Source: Chara braunii
Taxonomy: Eukaryota > Streptophyta > Charophyceae > Charales > Characeae
Direction of reading: 5' to 3'
Assembly (NCBI GenBank): GCA_003427395.1
Contig: BFEA01000141.1
Span: 2,906,981-2,929,415, forward strand
DNA length: 22,435 bases
In this document: piece after piece, positions 16,861 to 22,435 of the stretch
Numbering within the stretch: the stretch's first letter is position 1
How the letters are laid out: every line of letters starts with the position of its first letter
The notes under the pieces: model-generated
What the model was told of the DNA's origin: nothing
Database searches by the model: none
What the model saw: only the letters and a program-made list of their open reading frames with translations
Translations under genes and position numbers: made by a program

Positions 16861-17640
16861 CTTATCTTCGAACCCTGGCAGTGCTTCAGCGAGAAATTAG
16901 CAGGGAAACACCTTGTGCCAGTAGGAGTGTTAGTCGCTCTTACTCGTGCTGAAGTGGTAACGTTGCCTTCCCCACTTCAGGCGTTGGCCAAGGCTAGTGA
17001 CCCATCCATCACCCCGCAGACACATTCAGACCCATCGATGCTCTATTCGAGAGATGTGTCCGATTCCCTAAAAGAGTTACAGATTGAGTGGTCAAGGAAG
17101 GACCCCAGAGACTCTTGGGCGATGATAAGTAAAGGTCCTAGGGGTGAACATTTCGTGGTAGAGGTTGATGTAGGTGGCCGCAAAGTGGGTGCCTTCGCAG
17201 ACATAGGCTCTACATGAAACTTCATCAACTGCTTGTGTGGATAGGCTGCGCTTAGGGGACCAAGTGCAGCGACTTAGCAGATTTGTAGCATCTACACTAG
17301 CCGACAAGCACCGCATGGTTGTCCAGGACTATGTCAAGGACGTAGTCCGTACCTTCTCCTATGGAGGGGAAGTGAGACATAAAATCTCATTCCTTGTCAA
17401 CGACGAACTGCCATTTGACATGCTGCTAGGTATGTACTACCTCGAGGTCGCTCAACCTCGGCTCGATTGGGATAGAAAGGTATTGATCCACAAGTTGCCC
17501 AACTGTAGAACCGTTAAAATGCAGAAGTTCAAAGCTAGCAATCTAGTGGAAAACTACGGGTGCATGTGTGCATCTTCCTTCTATTACTATAAGCAGAATC
17601 GTGAGGAAGGCATATATCTAGTCTTTGTCTGTGAGAAAGG
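16861..17640 (+). pseudogene. Element B retropepsin
   Basis: HFVVEVDVGGRKVGAFADIG leads into the active site, followed by ST, a TGA (17215-17217), and NFINC. Relatives have D[ST]G here; this copy reads Asp-Ile-Gly (17200-17208), so the active-site Thr or Ser is lost. The frame then shifts to DRLRLGDQVQRLSRFV and the flap and C-terminal part SFLVNDELPFDMLLGMYYLE, whose DMLLGM corresponds to the ILG signature. This protease would have processed Gag-Pol. It is dead on three counts: substitution, stop and frameshift. Confidence 0.85.
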
Positions 17641-18530
17641 GAGGCCGTAAAATCACCCCAGAGATAGAATCAGTCGTCGCTCAATATTTCGACCTTTTTA
17701 AGGAGCCCACAAGTGTGGTGGAAAGGTTAGTTGTCCATGCAATAAAGGTTGTCCCAGGTAGTAAGGTGCCTAGAGGACGAATCTATAGGATGTCTCCTGC
17801 GGAGTTGGATGAGCTCCACCGCCAGCTCAAAGAGCTCACACAGAAGGGATGGATTCGGCCTAGTACCTCCCCTTACGGTGCCATCACCGTAAAGAACTCG
17901 GAGCCCCTACCCCTCATCGACAACCTACTGGATAGAGTGTAGCGATGCCGGTACTTCATAAAGATAGATCTGAAGTCCCAATACCATCAAATTGCTATTA
18001 GACCTGAGAACCAGCACAAAACCGCCTTTCAGATCAAGTACGGTCTGTACGAGTTTGTGGCGATGCCCTTTGGCCTATGCAATGCCCCTTGAACATTCCC
18101 GCACGCAATGAATATGATTTTTCATGATTACTTAGACAAGTTTATCGTTGTGTACCTCGACGATAGACTTGTCTTTAGTAAGACTGTAGAGGAGCCACTG
18201 AGCACTTGAAAATAGCGTTAGGTGAAAATAGCGTTAGGTCTTTTAAGACAGCATCAGTACAAGGTAAACTCGGAGAAATGCGAGTTCGGTCGCACCAAGA
18301 TCTTGTACTTGGATCATGAAATCTCTACGGATGGGTTGAGGCCAAAGTGGCCAGCATACGAGACTGGCCCAGACCTTAGATTGTTACTGAGGTCTGATCA
18401 TTTTGGGGGATGACTAGCTATTACCGTTTGTTTGTTAAGAACTATGGTACTATAACTTTTCCACTAACTGACCTAACTCGCCTTGATAACCCTTGGGAGT
18501 GGACTGAAGAGTGAGAAGCAAGCTTCAAGA
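17641..18530 (+). pseudogene. Element B reverse transcriptase
   Basis: RGRIYRMSPAELDELHRQLK, then GWIRPSTSPYGAITVKN: the block PVLF...CIDYRDLN expected between SPYGA and ITVKN is missing in frame, although element A has its end. The palm continues as [17 protein letters not shown] and [14 protein letters not shown], with a TAG at 17940-17942 and a TGA at 18090-18092. The catalytic box FIVVYLDDRLVFS is kept. A small indel and a perfect 16-bp tandem duplication (18207-18238) scramble the frame after it. CEFGRTKILYLDHEISTDGL and a frameshifted thumb follow, with a further TGA near 18512. Confidence 0.9.
18207..18238 (+). repeat. 16-bp perfect tandem duplication in RT of element B
   Basis: TGAAAATAGCGTTAGG occurs twice head to tail (18207-18222 and 18223-18238). 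Sixteen is not a multiple of three, so the event adds a frameshift after the YLDD box. Confidence 0.95.
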
Positions 18531-19075
18531 AATTGAAGTATGCTCTACCACACTATGGAGTTCTCAAACTTTCGAACCCTGAGCAGCCATTTGTAGTGAC
18601 CACAGACGCCAACCAATATGGCATAGGTGCGGTCCTTGCACAAAGGGAAGGGAAAAAGTTGAGGCCAATCGAGTACATGAGCAAAAAGATGTCATCCCAA
18701 AAGCTAGCAAAGTCCACGTATGAGCGGGAGCTTTATGCCCTCTATAGAGTGCTGGTCCACTGGAGACATTATCTCCTAGGCAGATTCTTTTATTTGAATT
18801 CTGACCATGAGAATTTGCGCTGGATCAAGACACAGCTCGTACTCTCTGAAGCACTCAAACGATGGATTCAAGTGATAGACATGTATGACTATCAACTTGA
18901 ACCAATCAAGGGAGAATATAACAAGGTGGCCGATGCATTATCACGTAGGGCGCATTATCTGGGCGCGCTAGTCACTGAATTTGGCATATCTCATGATCTA
19001 AGATCTTTGGTGGAGGCCTATCAGCAAGATCCAGTTATGTCTGAGATCATTCGTAGATTTCAAGAGAAGGATTAA
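18531..19075 (+). pseudogene. Element B RNase H
   Basis: This is the best-preserved domain of the element: an uninterrupted frame of 180 codons to a TAA. Catalytic residues are all present: Asp in VVTTDANQYGIGAVLAQ, Glu in STYERELYALY, Asp in LNSDHENLRW and Asp in NKVADALSRR. It is followed by the connection to integrase (EFGISHDLRSLVEAYQQDPV). The start is set by homology with element A, not by an ATG. Confidence 0.9.
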
Positions 19076-20260
19076 TTAACTTCTAAGTTCTAACGATTTA
19101 TGATGGTAGATGGCTTGCTGTGTCTTGAGAAGGCAGGGAATAAAAGGTTGCGTATTCCAAATAGAGAGTCGTTGCATAGTTTGTTTTTAGGGTACTGCCA
19201 TGATGCAACTGGCCATTTTGGTTATTAAAAGACTTGAGCCAATTTAGTGCAGAAATTTTGGTGGCCTTCTATGATGCAAGATGCCAAAAGATACGTGGAA
19301 ACCTGTCAGGTTTGCCAATGGGACAAACCGAGGACTCAGGCCCCGCTTGGGCTTCTCAAGCCCTTGCCGATTCCTGAAGGTCCTGGTCAGAGGGTGTCCA
19401 TGGACTTCATGGATACTCTTGTGACCATTAGGACTGGCAAGAGACACATCTTCATTATAGTAGACCGCTTTCCCAAGTATGCAAGACTTATCGCTATGCC
19501 AGAGACTGCTAAAACCGATTATGTCATCAAACTGTTTCTAGATAACTGGGTACGCGATTTCGGACTCCCTACGTCTACAGTGAGTGATAGGGATGTAAGA
19601 TTAACCAGCGAACTGTGGCAATCAACAGCTGAACAGATGGGCACCAAGCTGCATCAGGGAATCACCCTGAGTCAAATGGCCAGGCAAAACAGATGAACCG
19701 AGTAGTACAGCACCTGCTTCGACATTATATTAAGCCAAGTCAGGATGACTGGGACGAGAAGTTACCTCTCGTGGCCAGTCTGTACAACAATGTTGTGCAC
19801 AGTGCTACTGGTATGACTCCCAACCAATTGCATCTTGGTTGGAAGCCCAAAACTGCACTTGACGTTTTACTACCCGAAAGACAACCCATTAAGCACCTGG
19901 CAGCATAGAGTTTGCTGTTGAGTATGAGAAGATGCTGCAGCAGGCCGTCGAGCATATCAGAAAACCTCAGGATGCTATGATCGCATCTGAGAATAAGCAT
20001 AGACGACCCTCTGGTAGGTGATAGAGTCCGGGTTAAATCATTTGAACTGGATCAAGAGCTAGGCATATCTTGCAAATTGATGCCACAATCTTTCAGTCTG
20101 TGGGAGGTCCTAGACATAGTGGGGGATCAGATAGATGGATCTCCTTATGTGATTCACATCCCACCTCACTTACGTACACACCCAGTTTTTCACGCCTCAA
20201 AGCTGGCGCCTTTCGCAGAGACGGCACAGTTTCCCTCCAGACGATCAATGCTGCCCCCAA
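19076..20260 (+). pseudogene. Element B integrase
   Basis: The zinc site is HDATGH (19201 region) and CQVC, split by TAA and TGA stops in GHFGY-KT-ANL. The core has Asp in SMDFMDTL and Asp in VSDRDVRL (19586-19588). The position of the catalytic Glu, fixed by element A's GQAEQLNR, reads GQAKQMNR with Lys (AAA, 19687-19689). A frameshift lies just before it (near 19660), another near 19908 and another near 20020. FHASKLAPFAETAQFPSRRS marks the end of the integrase C-terminal module. Confidence 0.88.
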
Positions 20261-20495
20261 CATGGATGGTGAAGTGGACATCGACGGGATCGTGGAGCAT
20301 CCAATGATGCCAGTGCCTAAACCGCCGGCAGAGGCCGGCCCTCCCAAGCCGAGGATGCAATATCGTGTCAGATTCATACACCATCTTGATCCCAGAGAAG
20401 ATCGATGGTTCACAAGAGTAGAACTCCTGCGAACAGCACCTCAAGTGATTGCAGGCTATGAAAGAGAACTCGAGGGAAGCATGCCTGCAAATTAG
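20261..20495 (+). pseudogene. Element B chromodomain-like C-terminal tail
   Basis: After the integrase, EVDIDGIVEHPMMPVPKPP is followed by a Pro/Gly linker, then MQYRVRFIHHLDPREDRWFT and RVELLRTAPQVIAGYERELE, ending at a TAG (20493-20495). The order IV-x-H ... QYxVxF ... RW ... EL ... Y matches a chromodomain at the C-terminus of chromoviral integrases (EILDHR ... QYLVKWKGY ... TWEP ... L ... YE), with Tyr, Phe and Trp at the aromatic positions. In chromoviruses this module guides insertion to modified chromatin. The match is distant and made by eye. Confidence 0.6.
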
Positions 20496-20771
20496 AAGAC
20501 TTCTCGGAGGACTATCGAAGTAGAGGAGGAGGGAATGCGAGGATCTGGGTCCTCGGCAAGCCTAAGGGGCTTTGATACAGGTGAGAAGATCGGTGGTTCA
20601 CAAGAGAAGAACTCCAGTGAACAGCACCTCAAGTGATTGCAGGCTACGAAAGAGAACTCGAGGGAAAGATGCCCGCAAATTAGAAGACTAGCCAGAGGAC
20701 TGTCGACGTAAAGGAGGAGGAAATGGAAGGATCTGGGTCCTCCGCAAGCCTACGGGGCCCTGATACAGGTG
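20396..20771 (+). repeat. 188-bp tandem duplication: end of pol, polypurine tract and LTR start
   Basis: 20396-20583 and 20584-20771 align end to end without gaps. Each copy contains the chromodomain end and stop, a purine tract, and the first 48 bp of an LTR (TGCGAGGATCTGGG at 20536, TGGAAGGATCTGGG at 20724). Only the second copy continues into a full LTR. About 23 differences (12%) separate the copies by eye. Confidence 0.92.
20710..20723 (+). other. Polypurine tract of element B
   Basis: AAAGGAGGAGGAAA lies directly before the TG of the 3' LTR. A second, upstream tract TAGAGGAGGAGGGAA (20521-20535) precedes the duplicated LTR start. Confidence 0.85.
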
Positions 20772-21720
20772 TGCCCACCCTAAGTGAAGGCGGGCCTAAC
20801 AAATCTCGAGAGGCCCTTTGCTGTCAATTTTGTATTTGGGGTCCAGGCAGTTGTGACGCACCAGTTGGTTGAGGGAAACACAGGCCGAGCAGCAAAGTCA
20901 TTCCACAGCCTTCCAGGCCTTTCCTAAAATGCAGTCCCTGGGCAAGAATCGCAGCCTCATACACAGACAGTTGGGAGGCCCAACCGAACGAGGCCCGGTA
21001 GCTGCAACAGAGGCACAGCCTCCTGGGGCCTACCGGAAGCTTCTGGTCAGAGGCCCAGGCCAGCCAGGCCGCCGGGGGAGCCAGGCTCTTTCCATTTAGG
21101 AAAGAGCTCGCTGCCTGGTCTGGCATTGAGGCACTTGCCAAATGCTGCGGCACTTCTGCTGGAGCGATTGCTCGTGGGCTGCTTAACGCTAAGGGCAAGG
21201 TGCTGCGCGCGTGCGGTTGTGCAGGAAGCAGGGCGCTGTTGAGGGCAGCGCCATAGCCCAATCCTCCATAGCTGGATGGGCTTGGACTACAATGACATGC
21301 AGGGGTGGTCTTTGGATGTACAGAGAGGGAACACGTGGGTGTAAGAAAAGGGAGAGAGAGAAGGATGATGATGATGATGTGAGGGCACATACCTGGTATT
21401 GGCGATGGTCTGCATTGGGCGACATCTTCAAGTACTTCATTGGCTGCTGACGTCAACGGTTGCATTGTCAATTAGTGGGCAGATTGTAGCTGTGTCGGAA
21501 GTAGGCTGGGCGCCGAGCGCCAAGTAGGGAGAAGGTCCTGGACTCTTGTGTTGGTGGTGGCAAGAGCAAGCTCTCATTGACATTGGTTTTCAGTGTTACG
21601 ATTCTCCATTGGTGTCGTATTGGTGCAATGCTGCTTTCTGGACACCGTGATACTTTCTGGCTTTCAATGTGATTGTGTATTCTGGATATTGTCATCTCGC
21701 TACTGCTCATTTTCCTTGCA
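20724..21720 (+). repeat. 3' LTR of element B, about 997 bp
   Basis: It starts TGGAAGG and ends CCTTGCA. It matches the 5' LTR with an extra 18 bp near 20887 and one GAT unit less. It carries the inverted repeat GCTCTTTCC-ATTTA-GGAAAGAGC (21085-21107) and GGCGCCGAGCGCC (21509-21521). Confidence 0.92.
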
Positions 21721-21724
21721 ATAT
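21720..21724. other. Target-site duplication of element B, right copy
   Basis: AATAT (or ATAT at 21721-21724) matches the bases before the 5' LTR at 12811-12815. Confidence 0.65.
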
Positions 21725-21797
21725 TCTCTATAATAAATACCAATAAATACTATCTATAATCTACAATATGTATTCATATTAATCAATATCAATATAA
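21721..21797. other. AT-rich spacer, right flank of element B
   Basis: 77 bp of AT-rich DNA between the LTRs of B and C, similar in composition to 12718-12815. No gene is seen. Confidence 0.7.
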
Positions 21798-22382
21798 TGA
21801 AACGGTATTCACCAGTTCAACTGCACTGCGTCGTAGGGTTGTCACTATGCAGTCATGGGAAAGTCTAGAAAGTACCAGTCCGGTCCAGCAAGTACCACGG
21901 GGGGGACTGTGTGCATCATGGGCCAGGGATACAAGGCAGACCAATGCAACACAGAAGCATAAATCAAGAGGCTGCGTCCAGCCATTCATTCATTCCTGCG
22001 GAAGCTCTGCGGAAGCGCTGCTCGGGCGTCTTGTGCGAGGGAGGTCTGCAGATGGCCTGAAGACGAAGTGGGCAGAAGTTAGTGATAGGCTAGTTAGCTG
22101 TTAGTGGCCATGCGCCATAGCCATAGACAGTTAGTGAGTGTGTATGTGTGTGTGCAGTGGTTGGCGTGCATGGTATCCAGGGTGATCCGGAGTCGAGTTG
22201 CGTGTGAACTCTGAGTCGAACGTGTAAGTGAGGGCGCCCAGCGCCATAGCCAACTGAAGTGAACTTGGATTTGAGTTGAGTTGCAAGCTACCATATCTCC
22301 GAGTTTGAGTTGGGTGCACAGCGCCAAGTTATTCTCATCTGTTGCATGCATGTTTGAGTGTGAATTTGCGAGACTGATTTCA
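21798..22382 (+). repeat. 5' LTR of a third element (C), about 585 bp
   Basis: The right end is fixed by ATTTCA followed, one base later, by a primer-binding site. The left end is my choice of TGAAAC at 21798, where the AT-rich spacer stops and a TGAAA...TTTCA terminal inverted repeat results. The sequence is not homologous along its length to the A/B LTRs but contains the same hairpin type, GGCGC-CCA-GCGCC (22233-22245) and GGTGC-ACA-GCGCC (22313-22325). GCGCCATAGCCA occurs twice (22112, 22241). A TG-rich stretch lies at 22138-22155. Small ORFs here are unsupported. Confidence 0.6.
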
Positions 22383-22383
22383 T

Positions 22384-22399
22384 TGGTATCGGAGCTGGT
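22384..22399 (+). other. Primer-binding site of element C
   Basis: TGGTATCGGAGCTGGT, identical to the site of element B, one base after the LTR. The internal region of C starts here and runs out of the window. Confidence 0.8.
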
Positions 22400-22435
22400 A
22401 CCCGCTGCCATGTACGTAGCCGCGTGAGGAAGAAG

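Larger units (their letters stand above)
12816..21720 (+). mobile_element. Element B: complete but decayed Ty3/gypsy chromovirus-type retrotransposon, 8.9 kb
   Basis: It has two homologous LTRs (12816-13797 and 20724-21720), a primer-binding site at 13801, gag, protease, RT, RNase H, integrase with chromodomain-like tail, a polypurine tract, and a target-site duplication of ATAT/AATAT in AT-rich DNA. By eye the LTRs differ at about 60 positions (roughly 6%) plus an 18-bp and a 3-bp indel, so the insertion is not recent. Coding genes carry many stops and frameshifts, a damaged zinc knuckle, a changed protease active site, and a Lys at the integrase catalytic Glu. It lies in the same orientation as A and C. 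Confidence 0.92.

Overview
This window looks like a repeat-rich nuclear region of a plant-lineage eukaryote. It is built almost entirely of decayed Ty3/gypsy LTR retrotransposons, and I see no host gene, tRNA, rRNA or CRISPR array. Two primer-binding sites resemble the plant initiator-Met type (TGGTATC-GAGC), and two plus-strand elements end in a chromodomain-like tail, which points to chromoviruses. A streptophyte alga or early land plant with a transposon-swollen genome (Chara-like) is my best guess. That is inference from the style of the proteins and was not checked.

Layout. Positions 1-526 hold a 91-bp tandem array. Positions 527-9298 belong mostly to element 1, on the minus strand. Read from high to low coordinates it has a 5' ORF (8694-8161), gag with a CCHC knuckle (8164-6398), protease, reverse transcriptase with YIDD, RNase H, integrase (ending at 2104), a 66-bp minisatellite, an intact accessory ORF (1713-1051) and a 14-G polypurine-like run (1032-1019). 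Gag-pol carries about ten stops and several frameshifts; the 5' ORF and the accessory ORF have none. The element's LTRs could not be paired.

From about 9336 to 12717 lies element A on the plus strand. It is 5'-truncated inside reverse transcriptase, has lost its RT active site, and keeps a 3' LTR of about 939 bp. After a 98-bp AT-rich spacer comes element B (12816-21720). It is complete in outline: 5' LTR, primer-binding site, 1.2-kb leader, gag, protease, RT, RNase H, integrase, chromodomain-like tail, polypurine tract, 3' LTR, and a 4-5 bp target duplication in AT-rich DNA. Its genes are broken and several catalytic residues are changed. After a second AT-rich stretch, 21798-22382 is the 5' LTR of a further element C, whose primer-binding site at 22384 lies just inside the window end.

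The elements are related in layers. A and B have homologous LTRs and pol, C has a different LTR but the same primer-binding site, and element 1 is a distinct Ty3 lineage. The most interesting signals are: the intact accessory ORF of element 1, with a SUMO-interaction-like motif and nuclear-localisation-like basic patches; a GGCGC-N3-GCGCC inverted repeat kept in LTRs of two families while its loop changes; and an 188-bp duplication in B that copies the 3' end of pol, the polypurine tract and the first 48 bp of the LTR, with copies more diverged than the two LTRs.
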